Below are positions 26,049 through 36,000 of a stretch of DNA of 64,000 nt, one piece after another. A program made the position numbers and the translations under genes. This stretch comes from Pseudoalteromonas sp. R3. GTDB lineage: Bacteria > Pseudomonadota > Gammaproteobacteria > Enterobacterales > Alteromonadaceae. The DNA is taken from assembly GCF_004014715.1 (NCBI RefSeq), contig NZ_CP034834.1:310001-374000 (forward strand). The letters are read 5' to 3'. The notes beneath the pieces were generated by a model that searched no databases, was not told where the DNA came from, and saw nothing but the letters and a program-made list of their open reading frames with translations. Every line of letters begins with the position of its first letter. The stretch's first letter is position 1.

Positions 26049-27074
26049 GTGACTCAATTAGCAAAACAACTCTTCGTTGGTTTGTGTATGGCTATCGTCT
26101 TGAATTTGACCGGATGTAAGGATCCACTTCAGGATAATGACACTCAATTGGTCAATTTAGAGCAAAGTGGGGCTCAAGGTCAGTTTTCTGCTGACGGTCG
26201 TTATGCCGTCTTGCATGACCCCGGAGATAAACTTGCCGTTTTTGACGTCGCAACGCAACTGCGTTTGTTTCAGCTAGCCGATCTTGTCCCCGTAAGCGAT
26301 GCTAAAAAGGGCAATATTCTGGCATTCAGTCTCAGTGAAGATAACACACAACTCGCCATCGGCTTTCGCCAGCTGGTCGAGTTGTGGGATATTGAACAAG
26401 GAAAGCTTGTTGGAACCTACACGGTTCACCCTACCGATGAGCTGGCAAAAGTGTCAGCACTGCGTTTATATACCCGCCCACACCACCTATTGGTTGGACT
26501 AAACGACGGGACCTTTAATTTACTTGATCTTGAAAATCAGCTGGTTAAAAAAGCCAAGCTTCATGATAGCAAAGTGATACATGTTGCTAAGAGTGCACAG
26601 GGCCAGACTCTGTTGAGTGCAGGTCACGATGGTCAGGTACTGCTGTTTGATAGCCACACCCTTGCGACAAAGCGTGGCTTTTCGTTTGAGCGCCGTATAA
26701 CCAGCATTGCACAGAGCCATGATAATACAAGACTATTTGCGTCCGATGCACTTAATGAGCAGCGTATCTTCTCGCTTTATTCTGGCACAGAGTATGATAT
26801 TAGTCTGAGTTATCCTGAGCGTTTCAGGTGGTTTCGAGCCGCAGCATTTAGTGACGATGAGCGTTATTTAGCGACCGGATCTTCAAAAGCCTGGTGGACC
26901 CTTTGGGATGCCCAAAACGGTCAGGAAATTGGCGCTTATTTTATCAAATCGCACAGCAGAGATGCGACAATACTGGACATGCATACCAATTCACAAGGTG
27001 AACTGCTCACACTCAGCAGTGATGGCTTTATTGAATTATGGCAGATCAGCGCCTTAGTGCGTGACCGGCGGTGA
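26049..27074 (+). CDS. WD40-repeat lipoprotein, copy 1
   Basis: The 341-residue protein is translated from GTG 26049, eight bases after aggagg; the GTG at 26040 overlaps that site. The signal ends in a lipobox (VLNLTGC), so the protein should be anchored to a membrane, facing the periplasm or surface. The rest is a beta-propeller with degenerate WD40 repeats (GQFSADGRYAVLHDPGDKLAVFD, VELWDIEQGKLVG, LLSAGHDGQVLLFDS, WWTLWDAQNGQEIG, DGFIELWQIS). It is paralogous to 27257-28246, with conserved 'FASDALNEQ' and 'RDATI.DM' segments. Propellers of this kind bind proteins or peptidoglycan-related partners; the role is unknown. Confidence 0.82.
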   Translation: MTQLAKQLFVGLCMAIVLNLTGCKDPLQDNDTQLVNLEQSGAQGQFSADGRYAVLHDPGDKLAVFDVATQLRLFQLADLVPVSDAKKGNILAFSLSEDNTQLAIGFRQLVELWDIEQGKLVGTYTVHPTDELAKVSALRLYTRPHHLLVGLNDGTFNLLDLENQLVKKAKLHDSKVIHVAKSAQGQTLLSAGHDGQVLLFDSHTLATKRGFSFERRITSIAQSHDNTRLFASDALNEQRIFSLYSGTEYDISLSYPERFRWFRAAAFSDDERYLATGSSKAWWTLWDAQNGQEIGAYFIKSHSRDATILDMHTNSQGELLTLSSDGFIELWQISALVRDRR

Positions 27075-27256
27075 ATGGTGCGGTTCTTGCTTTTGATTCT
27101 TCAAATGGCGTGTTATTGAGATGTAATGGAGCGAGAGTCCCATTTTGGATAATGTACGCGTAGAGGCGAGTGTCTTTGCAGGTAGTATATATGTGTACTT
27201 TTTACTCTCAGTGAATGCACGTATAATGGCGTTTTTGTGGTGTCACGAGTAAAGTT

Positions 27257-28246
27257 ATGTGGTTAAGGGTGTTGCTGACAACATTGTGTATGGTCTTTTT
27301 GAGCGCATGCAGTGAAGAGATTCAGCTAAGTAAGGGTAATGTTGGCAGGCTGAATGAAAGTGGCATTGCACTGGGTCATTTTTCGAAGGACGGCAGTAAA
27401 CTTGTTACGTTTGACAATCAAAAGCAAATTCAGGTTTGGGATGTCGCCACCCAGCAAGTGGAGTTCACCGTTCCCCAAGCTAAAACTCCCGGGTTTGTTA
27501 GAGATGTGGCACTGTCGGAAGATTTGCAGATGCTGGTGATCGCCAGTGAGACAGAGCTGGCATTTTGGTCACTCGATAAAGGCAAGTTGGTAACAAAAGT
27601 CGCTTTTGGTGGTGTGACTCCTGGCGCGGTGATCACCGCAATGGCCATCTCACCTAAAAATGACAAGGCCATTGTTGCTATGGCCGATGGCACCATCAAT
27701 ATGGCGGATTTGCACACCCAGATAAACAACCGGTTTGCGCCTCATTCCCGACCTGTTCAACATGTGTTCTGGGACGATAAAGGAGAGCTATTTGTCACTG
27801 GTGCGCAAGACGGCAAGCTGGCGCTGTGGAAATTTGGCTCAGCAGAGCCTATTTTTATGAAAGAGTTTGATCACAGAGTAACCAGTGTTGCTGTCAGTGA
27901 TGATTTCTCAGCACTGTTTGCCTCGGATGCATTGAATGAGCAAGTTGTTACATCGCTGACGGATGGCCAGAGTATTAGTGAATTGCAGTATATGTCGCGT
28001 TTTAAGGTTTTTCGCAAGGCGCTGTTTATCAAAGGAAGTAAGCTACTTGCAACGTCGTCGTCGAAATCTCATTTAAGTATCTGGAATACACAAAATGGTG
28101 AAGAGCTTGGCACGTGGCAAATTAACTTTGTGCACGATGGCGCCACTATCGTAGATATGTATGCGGCCGATAGAAACTCACTTCTGACATTGAGTAGCGA
28201 CGGTATTTTGCAGGCGTGGACGCTTAATGCGTTGGCTCAACGCTAA
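27257..28246 (+). CDS. WD40-repeat lipoprotein, copy 2
   Basis: The 329-residue paralogue of the preceding gene has a lipobox (CMVFLSAC), WD40-like blades (IQVWDVATQQ, LALWKFGSAEP, HLSIWNTQNGEELGTW, SSDGILQAWTLN) and the shared FASDALNEQ and HDGATIVDMY segments. It lies 182 bases after copy 1 and 16 bases before the NERD-like gene, with which it probably forms an operon. The tandem pair most likely arose by duplication within this lineage. Confidence 0.82.
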   Translation: MWLRVLLTTLCMVFLSACSEEIQLSKGNVGRLNESGIALGHFSKDGSKLVTFDNQKQIQVWDVATQQVEFTVPQAKTPGFVRDVALSEDLQMLVIASETELAFWSLDKGKLVTKVAFGGVTPGAVITAMAISPKNDKAIVAMADGTINMADLHTQINNRFAPHSRPVQHVFWDDKGELFVTGAQDGKLALWKFGSAEPIFMKEFDHRVTSVAVSDDFSALFASDALNEQVVTSLTDGQSISELQYMSRFKVFRKALFIKGSKLLATSSSKSHLSIWNTQNGEELGTWQINFVHDGATIVDMYAADRNSLLTLSSDGILQAWTLNALAQR

Positions 28247-28262
28247 AAAATAAGGTGAGGGC

Positions 28263-28973
28263 ATGAAAAGGTGGATGTTGGCTTGCTTGTGGGTTATCAG
28301 TAGTGTTGTTTCTGGTGCGACTACCATGCCAGATACTGCGGTGCAACCTGTGACTGAGCAGGTATCGAGTATTACAGCGTTAAATCTGATTGCGTTATGT
28401 TTTTGCATTTATTTGTTGTGGGCGCTGGGTCGGTATTTGTATTTACGACCGCGCCACTCTGACAAAGAACAGTCCGCAAAATATAAGTGGCAGGTTTATC
28501 AAAACCTGGCAACCTCTCTTGATGCAAAAAACTATACCATCCTCAGCCGTCATTTATACCCGAGTCAGCTGGAAGCGCTGTCCCTCGATTGCGTCGTGTT
28601 ATCGCCTTTTGGTGTTTTTGTTGTTGTGGTCATCGACCAAAAAGGGCTCATTGCGGTAGAAACGGATAGCCAGGTTTGGCCCTGTCGCTATAAAAATAAA
28701 ACCCATTACCTCGCAAACCCGCTTTCGGCGGCCGCGCAGCGCGCGTCAACACTGGCCAGTGTGCTCAATACGCCGTTTGGCGTGCGCTGGATAGTGGTTT
28801 TTCCAGATGAGGCTGAGTTTAGCCCAACCCGACCAGCAGATTGCTGTACGGTGAGTGAAGTGGCACTGGATATACTCAGGTATACGCGTTGCCAGTTTAG
28901 CCATGAGCAAACTCGCTTATTTGAACAAGCTGTTTTAGCCTATGGTGACCATCACAAGCGCCTCAGTGCGTGA
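28263..28973 (+). CDS. NERD-like (nuclease-related) membrane-anchored protein
   Basis: The 236-residue protein has an N-terminal signal or anchor, a second hydrophobic segment (about 40-58, LNLIALCFCIYLLWALG) and a cytosolic domain with NERD character: YTILSRHLYPSQLEALSLDCVVLSPFGVFVVVV, then DSQVWPC. The usual NERD core is a D-VV-SP-GVFVIE-K pattern. Here the E-x-K part reads VIDQKG, so nuclease activity is uncertain. The start is supported by ggtgaggg before the ATG. It sits 16 bases after the WD40 lipoprotein, suggesting a complex that spans the inner membrane. Confidence 0.65.
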   Translation: MKRWMLACLWVISSVVSGATTMPDTAVQPVTEQVSSITALNLIALCFCIYLLWALGRYLYLRPRHSDKEQSAKYKWQVYQNLATSLDAKNYTILSRHLYPSQLEALSLDCVVLSPFGVFVVVVIDQKGLIAVETDSQVWPCRYKNKTHYLANPLSAAAQRASTLASVLNTPFGVRWIVVFPDEAEFSPTRPADCCTVSEVALDILRYTRCQFSHEQTRLFEQAVLAYGDHHKRLSA

Positions 28974-29082
28974 AATATAGCGCAGCGCAGACATTTTTGA
29001 TGCGCAGTCATTGATTTCAGGGTACAATTGCGACTCTTTATCATTTCCCCTGCTGTATTTTATAAGGCATTAAACTGCTCGA

Positions 29083-29973
29083 ATGACCGATCTGACTACA
29101 CACCAAGCGTCTCGTAATCGACTTCTAATCGCACTTGCACTCACATGTACCTTTATGATTATTCAGGTTATTGGTGCATATTACGCCAATTCACTGGCTG
29201 TGCTTGCCGATGCCGGACACCTATTTGTGCACAATAGCTCTTTGTTTATTGCGTTACTGGCTTCGGCTGTTGCTATTAAACTGGCTAAAACCTATAACGA
29301 TGGCTATAAAAAAGCAGAGTATACCGGCGGTCTGCTCAATGGCCTGCTGTACTTATCTATCGCCGTGATTATCTTACTTGAAGGTGGTGAACGCCTTGGC
29401 CATCATGGTCAAGGTCATGATTTGAATGTAAATGCATTTGCTATGTCGAGTATTGCAGCGGTCGGATTCTTATTTCATGGCGCATCTGCCTGGGTACTAT
29501 ATAAAGGACGCAAAGATAGCATCAATGTTTATGCGGTGTTTTTACATTCCTTTTTTGACTTACTCTCCACTATTTCAACGTTTGTCGCAGGTGTACTGAT
29601 CCACCTAACGAACTGGGAAGTCATCGATATTGTATCGAGCATGCTGATCTCAGTGTTTGTTTTGTTTACCGGTATCAAAGTGATTTACACCTGTATTCAG
29701 GGGCTGAGAGAGAAAGCGCAGCTACTACCAGATGTTGAAAAATTGGAGCAGTCAATTCTGTCAACTGAGCATGTCGACAGTGTTCATAATGTCACAGTGA
29801 CTATGCTGGATAACCAATTGACGGTTGGCGCGCATATCGTGTTGAAGCATCATTGTACCAATGAAATGCACGATGAGGCTTGCCGGTTGGAAGTTGAGCG
29901 CACTTTAATGAAGGGCTTTGCGGTCAAACAATGCGTTCTGCAAATAGAAAGCCACGATTGTCCCGACCACTAA
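29083..29973 (+). CDS. Cation diffusion facilitator (CDF/ZitB-type) with altered metal site
   Basis: The 296-residue inner-membrane metal/proton antiporter has six membrane segments, a His-rich loop between helices 3 and 4 (HHGQGHD) and a cytosolic C-terminal domain with HH and CxxE-type residues. Helix 2 reads LADAGHLFVHNSS, so the canonical H-x3-D metal pair is H46-x3-H50. Helix 5 keeps H155-x3-D159 (LHSFFD). ZitB/CzcD relatives export Zn(II) and some Co/Cd; the D-to-H change may shift metal preference. It is transcribed alone. Confidence 0.88.
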   Translation: MTDLTTHQASRNRLLIALALTCTFMIIQVIGAYYANSLAVLADAGHLFVHNSSLFIALLASAVAIKLAKTYNDGYKKAEYTGGLLNGLLYLSIAVIILLEGGERLGHHGQGHDLNVNAFAMSSIAAVGFLFHGASAWVLYKGRKDSINVYAVFLHSFFDLLSTISTFVAGVLIHLTNWEVIDIVSSMLISVFVLFTGIKVIYTCIQGLREKAQLLPDVEKLEQSILSTEHVDSVHNVTVTMLDNQLTVGAHIVLKHHCTNEMHDEACRLEVERTLMKGFAVKQCVLQIESHDCPDH

Positions 29974-30085
29974 ACTTGGCAAAACTCAGTTTTTCCTTTA
30001 CTTTTTAACAGTATCAGTAAAATTTGATTCATAAGTCAGCGTCAGTCAGGCGACATTTGTTTTGAATAGATGCAAGCGGTTGTTT

Positions 30086-30247
30086 ATACCAATTTGCTTA
30101 AGTAAGTGGTCTATTTTGAGGCGAGAAAATATGCTCGATAACAAGGCGAAAATTTTGCTATTTAGTTGTTCTAAATGAGAAATTTTTAACACCGTTAGCG
30201 TCATATTTGCTCCTTCAAATTGACTAGGTATTAAGTGAAATTGGTAT
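30086..30247. mobile_element. MITE-like palindromic element, about 162 bp
   Basis: The element has perfect 10-base terminal inverted repeats ataccaattt / aaattggtat, extending to a cttaa/ttaag pair just inside each end. The interior has further complementary stretches (aaaatttt, gaaattttt) and no coding capacity. It occupies most of the 29974-30291 gap, directly upstream of the hybrid kinase gene. No transposase is encoded, so it would need one in trans. Confidence 0.65.
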
Positions 30248-30291
30248 CATATAGCTGCATGAAAGTGTTTAGAGCCAGAGGAGCCTGAGTA

Positions 30292-33051
30292 TTGTTTGGG
30301 AAAATTAAAGCATTACCTAAGGTAGCAATTGCGGTTTTGCTCGGGTTGTTGGGTGGTTTTGCAAACCTGTTACCTTTGTGGTTCCTGGATAGCTCCGAGT
30401 TTTTGCTTGGGCAACTGTTTGTAATTCTTGCATTAATGTCGCTGGGTTGGCGTTACGCTTTATTGTGCGTGGCAATTGGTGCGGCTTTCATTTTTTACCG
30501 TTGGGGCCATTGCTGGCCCTCTATGGTGTTTCTGCTAGAGATTGCCTGGTTACAGGTATTCTGTGTCAGGCCTAACAAGCCCTTGTTTATGCGAGGCCTC
30601 GCATTTTGGGTATTATTTGGTGTTCCGCTGCTTTTCCTGTTTGGCAAGTTTGCGCTGGATCTCAATCTGCTAGTGATCTTGACTGCACTGGCTAAGTATT
30701 TCATTAATGCCGCAATCTGCCTAGTTATTGTTGATTTGCTGTCGTTATTTTTGTTCAAACAACTTTGGCAAGCCAAGCCTCTGTATCGCATCTTAAATTA
30801 TATGATCAGTCACCTTATCATTCTGGTGGTTCTGGTTACGACGATTATGCTGACTAACAGCCACTATGAGCGCATTGAGTATGAAGTCAGTGCGCAGCTG
30901 AGCGACGTGGCAAATACAACGGCAAAACGAATAGACAGCTTTTTGGGTAATCATCGCAGGGCGCTGGCCGATGCCGCTTACAATATTGAAAGGGGGTTGG
31001 ACAAGCAACAGACGCTCACACGGCTGGTCGAGTCTTATCCAAACATTCGAACTGCTATCACGGCAGATCAGTCCGGACTGGTAACTCACTTTTATCCAGA
31101 CACTTTAAGAACGAGTCTTGCAGGGGAAATGCCCGCAGTTTCCGATCGTCAGTATTTTATCCAGGCGCCTTACTATCCAGATGGATTTGTCTCCGGAATT
31201 TTCCGTGGCAGGGGCTTTGGTGATGATTCGATAGTGGCAATATCGGCACCTGTTTATCACCAAGAAGAGTTTGTGGGAATTGTCGAAGGCTCAGTATTTT
31301 TTCACACATTTGAGCAGTTTATCCCTCGAGTGTTGTCTCATATGGGCCATCTGATGATACTCGATAGCAACAATAAAGTGGTGTTTAGCTCATTAAAGTC
31401 AGACTTTAACACCCAGGATGAGATCAATGACGCCACCCTAAACATATTAACCAATGACAACCAAAATCTGTATATTGGTAAAACAGAAGAAGTGTTTTAT
31501 CGACGCAGTGTTCGCTCAGAGCAATTTGGCTGGCAGGTCATCAGTTTAATCGAGCGTAAGTATGTTAATATGGCGGTTGCATCTGCCTGGGGGCAATCAT
31601 TCTTCCTTGCCTTGTTTATTATCGCACTCAGCAGTGTACTGGTGAGCAAACTGACCCGTATGTTAATAAACCCAATGCATGACTTGAGCAACCGACTCAA
31701 TAGTTTTGATCCTGCCAGTAGTAATGATGACTTGACGCCCAAAGAAGAAGCAACATTTCTTGAAGTCATTACGTTACAACAACAATTTACCCAACTGGCA
31801 TTTAAGCTCTCAATGAGTTTTAAAAAGCTGCAAAAAGCCAATCAGGAAAACCAGTCTCTTAATGCTCAGCTGACAAATTTTAATGCTCAATTAGAGACTC
31901 AGGTTCAGGAGAAAACGGAAGAGTTGATTGATGCCCTTGATAGGGCAAACAAAGCCAGTTCTGCTAAGAGTTTATTCTTGGCCAATATGAGCCACGAAAT
32001 TCGCACGCCACTCAATGGTATTATAGGTATGACTGCTGATATGCAGCGCAATACACACGACCAGTCTACCGCTGAGTCGTTGCAGATTATCTATCAGTCG
32101 GCACATAACTTGTTGTTGATACTGAACGATATTCTTGATTATTCAAAAATTGAAGCTGGTGCATTGCAATTAGACAAACAGGATATTGCCTTTCACAAGG
32201 TACTTCATGCTCTTACAACCTCATTTTGCAAAACAGGCGTGAAGCAAGGGGTATCGTTTAGTTATGATGTTGACGTGTCAGTACCGGAATATCTGTTACT
32301 GGACGAGTTGCGAGTGACGCAGGTTATTAATAATTTGCTTAGCAATGCAGGAAAATTTACGGAGCAGGGCAGTATTAAGCTGGTTGCTCGTTATGTGGAT
32401 GATGCTTTACATATCTCTATTAGAGATACCGGTGTTGGCATTGCGAAGGAAAAGCAAAAGCTGTTGTTTGGCGAATTCATACAGGCTGATGTTTCTACAA
32501 CGCGTAAATACGGTGGAACCGGTTTGGGATTAACGATTTGCAAGCGTTTGGTCGAAGCCATGGGTGGCTCTATTGAGCTGGAAAGTGCGTCGGGTCAGGG
32601 CAGTACTTTTTCTGTGATTATCCCGGCCGAACCGGGAGAAGCTCAGCACCAAGAAAAGCAGCAGGTTAACGCGCCAAACTTGCGTGGCGTCAATGTTTTA
32701 TTGGTTGAGGATAACCCGATAAATCAGATCGTTGCAGCTAAGCTTATGGAACATACAGGATGTAGTCTGACCAAGGCCAACGATGGCCTGGACGCACTGG
32801 CTCTGTTGAAAGGGAGTAATATACCTCTTGTCTTGATGGACTGTCAGATGCCAAATATGGATGGCTTTGATTGCACGCGTCGGGTCAGACAAAACCCGGA
32901 TCTCTATGGCTCGCCATACATTATTGCTATCACAGCCAACGCATTTAACGAAGACAGGGTCAAATGCCTGCAGGTAGGTATGGATGACTTTGTTTCTAAA
33001 CCCATTGAGCCTGATGCTTTGTATCAATGTTTACATAGGTGGCAGCGTTAA
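30292..33051 (+). CDS. Hybrid sensor histidine kinase with C-terminal receiver
   Basis: The 919-residue protein starts at a TTG after gaggag. About five N-terminal membrane helices (to residue 155, MASE-like) are followed by another helix (about 165-185). A periplasmic Cache-like sensor domain (about 195-440, with [15 protein letters not shown] and VSKPI-like [17 protein letters not shown]) is closed by a membrane helix (about 435-455). Then come a coiled coil, HisKA (His568 in [12 protein letters not shown]), HATPase ([22 protein letters not shown]) and a receiver ([11 protein letters not shown], phospho-acceptor Asp850 in [11 protein letters not shown]). It should sense a small ligand and pass phosphate onward; no phosphotransfer protein is adjacent. 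Confidence 0.9.
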   Translation: MFGKIKALPKVAIAVLLGLLGGFANLLPLWFLDSSEFLLGQLFVILALMSLGWRYALLCVAIGAAFIFYRWGHCWPSMVFLLEIAWLQVFCVRPNKPLFMRGLAFWVLFGVPLLFLFGKFALDLNLLVILTALAKYFINAAICLVIVDLLSLFLFKQLWQAKPLYRILNYMISHLIILVVLVTTIMLTNSHYERIEYEVSAQLSDVANTTAKRIDSFLGNHRRALADAAYNIERGLDKQQTLTRLVESYPNIRTAITADQSGLVTHFYPDTLRTSLAGEMPAVSDRQYFIQAPYYPDGFVSGIFRGRGFGDDSIVAISAPVYHQEEFVGIVEGSVFFHTFEQFIPRVLSHMGHLMILDSNNKVVFSSLKSDFNTQDEINDATLNILTNDNQNLYIGKTEEVFYRRSVRSEQFGWQVISLIERKYVNMAVASAWGQSFFLALFIIALSSVLVSKLTRMLINPMHDLSNRLNSFDPASSNDDLTPKEEATFLEVITLQQQFTQLAFKLSMSFKKLQKANQENQSLNAQLTNFNAQLETQVQEKTEELIDALDRANKASSAKSLFLANMSHEIRTPLNGIIGMTADMQRNTHDQSTAESLQIIYQSAHNLLLILNDILDYSKIEAGALQLDKQDIAFHKVLHALTTSFCKTGVKQGVSFSYDVDVSVPEYLLLDELRVTQVINNLLSNAGKFTEQGSIKLVARYVDDALHISIRDTGVGIAKEKQKLLFGEFIQADVSTTRKYGGTGLGLTICKRLVEAMGGSIELESASGQGSTFSVIIPAEPGEAQHQEKQQVNAPNLRGVNVLLVEDNPINQIVAAKLMEHTGCSLTKANDGLDALALLKGSNIPLVLMDCQMPNMDGFDCTRRVRQNPDLYGSPYIIAITANAFNEDRVKCLQVGMDDFVSKPIEPDALYQCLHRWQR

Positions 33052-33063
33052 CCCATTCCTGAG

Positions 33064-33087
33064 CGGGCATACGACCCGGTATGCCCG
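33064..33087. terminator. Possible shared terminator hairpin
   Basis: The nine-base stem cgggcatac / gtatgcccg lies between the convergent genes ending at 33051 and 33097. There is no good T-run on either side, so its efficiency is doubtful. Confidence 0.45.
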
Positions 33088-33096
33088 TCACGTTAG

Positions 33097-36000
33097 TTAA
33101 CTCACCTGAGCAACATCGGGTGGGTACTTTTCAAATAGCTCTTTTACACTAAGAGGCTTAGAAAAATAATATCCTTGCATGTATTCACATCCTAAATCCC
33201 TGAGAAAGCTGAGCTGTTGTGCTGTTTCAACGCCTTCGGCAATACAGGTCATATTGAGGTTTTGTGCGAGCATATAAATGGTTTTTACAATCGAACGATT
33301 GTGTGGGTGTGTTTCCAGAGTTCGAATGAAGCTTTGATCGATTTTTATAATATCGATTGGAAACTGGCTCAGGTAAGTAAGAGAAGAGTAGCCGGTGCCA
33401 AAGTCGTCCAATAGCAGCGTAAAGCCAAACTTTTTAAGTTCAGAGAGGGTTTTACTCGCTTTATGTCTGTCGGCCAGAAAGCTGGTCTCAGTGATCTCTA
33501 ACTTGAGCTGATGATTACTCAAATCAAACTCAGCGACAATGCTGTTCAGTGAAGCCGCCAGATTATCACGCATTATGTGCTGAGGAGACAAATTCAGTGA
33601 TAGATAAAATGAACTCTGTTGCTGAAAAAACGGGGCAAGTTCGTGCAGTGCATTGCGCAGCGCTTGTGTTGTCATTCGTTCAATCAAGCCCACGTCCTCT
33701 GCAATGGGAATAAACTCGGCAGGTGAAACGGGTGTTGAATCTAATTGCCAGCGCATCAGGAGCTCTACGCCCGTAAGAGCGTGATTGGTGGTATTCATGA
33801 TAGGCTGATAGTGATTATAGAACTGGTTTTCTTCCACAGCCTCCTTTAAGGCCGCTTCGAGATTCAGCTTTCTGCTTAGATGGGCGTTCATCTCACTGGT
33901 AAAGAACTTAAAGTTATTTCTGCCGCTTTGTTTGGCACTGAGCATGGCGATATCCGCGTTTCGAAGCAAGCCTTCGGCTGTTTGTTCATCGAATGGAAAT
34001 ATAGCGATTCCAACACTAGCCGATATACTCATCGAAATACCATCTACGTCATATTTGTTACACAGATTGTTGATCATCTGCTGTACCAGTTCAGTGATCT
34101 GTTCAATGTCTTCGAATGTCTTAACTAATACAATAAACTCGTCGCCACTTTGCCGCCCCAGTATACATTGCTGCGTCAGTACACTGTTGATCCTTTTGGT
34201 GACGGCGATGAGGAGTTGATCTCCGGCATAGTGGCCATAGGCGTCGTTAATAGGTTTGAACTTGTCCAGGTCGATAAACAGCAAGGCGCATCCGGTATTA
34301 TTTTTGGTGGCGTTATAAATGGCGAACTCAATGTGCTGGAGCATCAAATTTCGGTTGGGCAAATCGGTCAGGGCATCAAAGTTAGCCAGGTAACGAAGCT
34401 CATTTTGGGCCTGTTTCTGTTGTGATAAATCAGAGCCTACAATGACCAAAAATTCAATATCGTCTTGCTCATCGGCAATGGCATTAATACTGAGCTGAAC
34501 TGTACTTTGTCTTTCATCATCAAAGGTGATGTCCACCTCCTGCTTGATGTTTTCGCGAACTTGTATTTTTCTTAGTGCGGCCAGTAACTGGCCAAGCTGC
34601 TGTCGTCCTAGTAGTTTTGTTAATTTCGATCGGGTTAGTTGCTTCTGGGGGTCTTGATCACCGAGGGCAAATGCTGCGGATAAGCTTTGGTTCACAGACA
34701 ATAGCTGCAGGTTGTTATCCAGGATCAATAACCAATCCTGTATCTGGGACAGGGCTTGTGCAAACATCGCGGCATTGAGCTGGTTTGCTTTGTGCTCAGT
34801 AATATTGCTGTAAACACCAGATACCTTAAGCGGCACTCCAGAGGGGTCCCATTCGCTGACTTTGGCTATATCGTGATACCACAGCCAACCTTGCTGCTGA
34901 GAATAAATCCGGTACGTAATGGACAGCTGACTGTCCGGTGCTGCCAGAAAGCGTGCCCACTGACGTTGTACCATTTCTTGATCCTGTGGGTGAACCTTGT
35001 CAAAAAATGCTTCCAGAGAGAGTGGTTTGCGTTGACTCGGGCTTTTCGAGTTATCAAGTAAGGAGATTAGCTGAGTCTGGATATCCATACTCCATAAACC
35101 GCTGTGTGTCTTTTTGAGCGCTAAGTCTATCTGGGCTTTTGCATGGGCAAGTTCATCGAAGGTGTGTTGCAAAGCACGTTGCTTGTGGCGATGTCTGCGA
35201 TAGATAAACGCAAGAGAACCCATTGCCAAAAGGGCATAGCTTGCTATGGCCAGCGGTGTGTTCCACCAGGCATATTTAATTTTGAAGTGAAGTTGATTTT
35301 CTGAGAACACTTCATTTGTTCCGGGCCTGTACTCCGTCAATGACAGTGTATAGTCACCGGGTTTTAAATTATTAAAAAACAGATAGTTATTTTTTATATT
35401 TTGGATGTTGGCAGAAACAGGGCCAGACAAACGAGCGTTAATAAAATGCCGCCGGACGCCAAATACATTGAACTGACTAAACTCAAAACGAAATCCCATA
35501 TCATCATATTCGAACTGTAGTACTTGGTCACGCAGTTCTGCCGGTGATACCAGGACGGGTCTGGACATCAGTTGCACGTTTGAAAATCTAATCCTTTCCT
35601 CGTCGGATGACAAGATAAAGGCTTCGGGATTGAATTTTACGGCGCCATTGGGTGTACCAAATATGAGTGCTCCGCTATGCAAAACTCGGCTTGCTCCCAA
35701 GTTGAACTCATTGGTGACCAGTCCATGCCTGTGATCATAGTGGTTGAGCTGCAGTGAGCCCAGGTTGAGAGAATAAAGACCACTTTGGCTGCTAATCCAG
35801 AGTTTATCGTGCAAGTCTCGTTCAAGCTCATACAGGGTGTTTGTGTGCAGCCCCTGCTGTTCTGTGATGTGAATAATGGTTTGATAATCGCTGGTTTCAA
35901 GCGCTACCAGCCCCATCCCATTGGTTGCCAGCCAAAGTCGGCCCTGATTGTCCTGCTCCCAGTCGTTTATTGCGGGGTAGGTATTACCTAATGTTTTATT

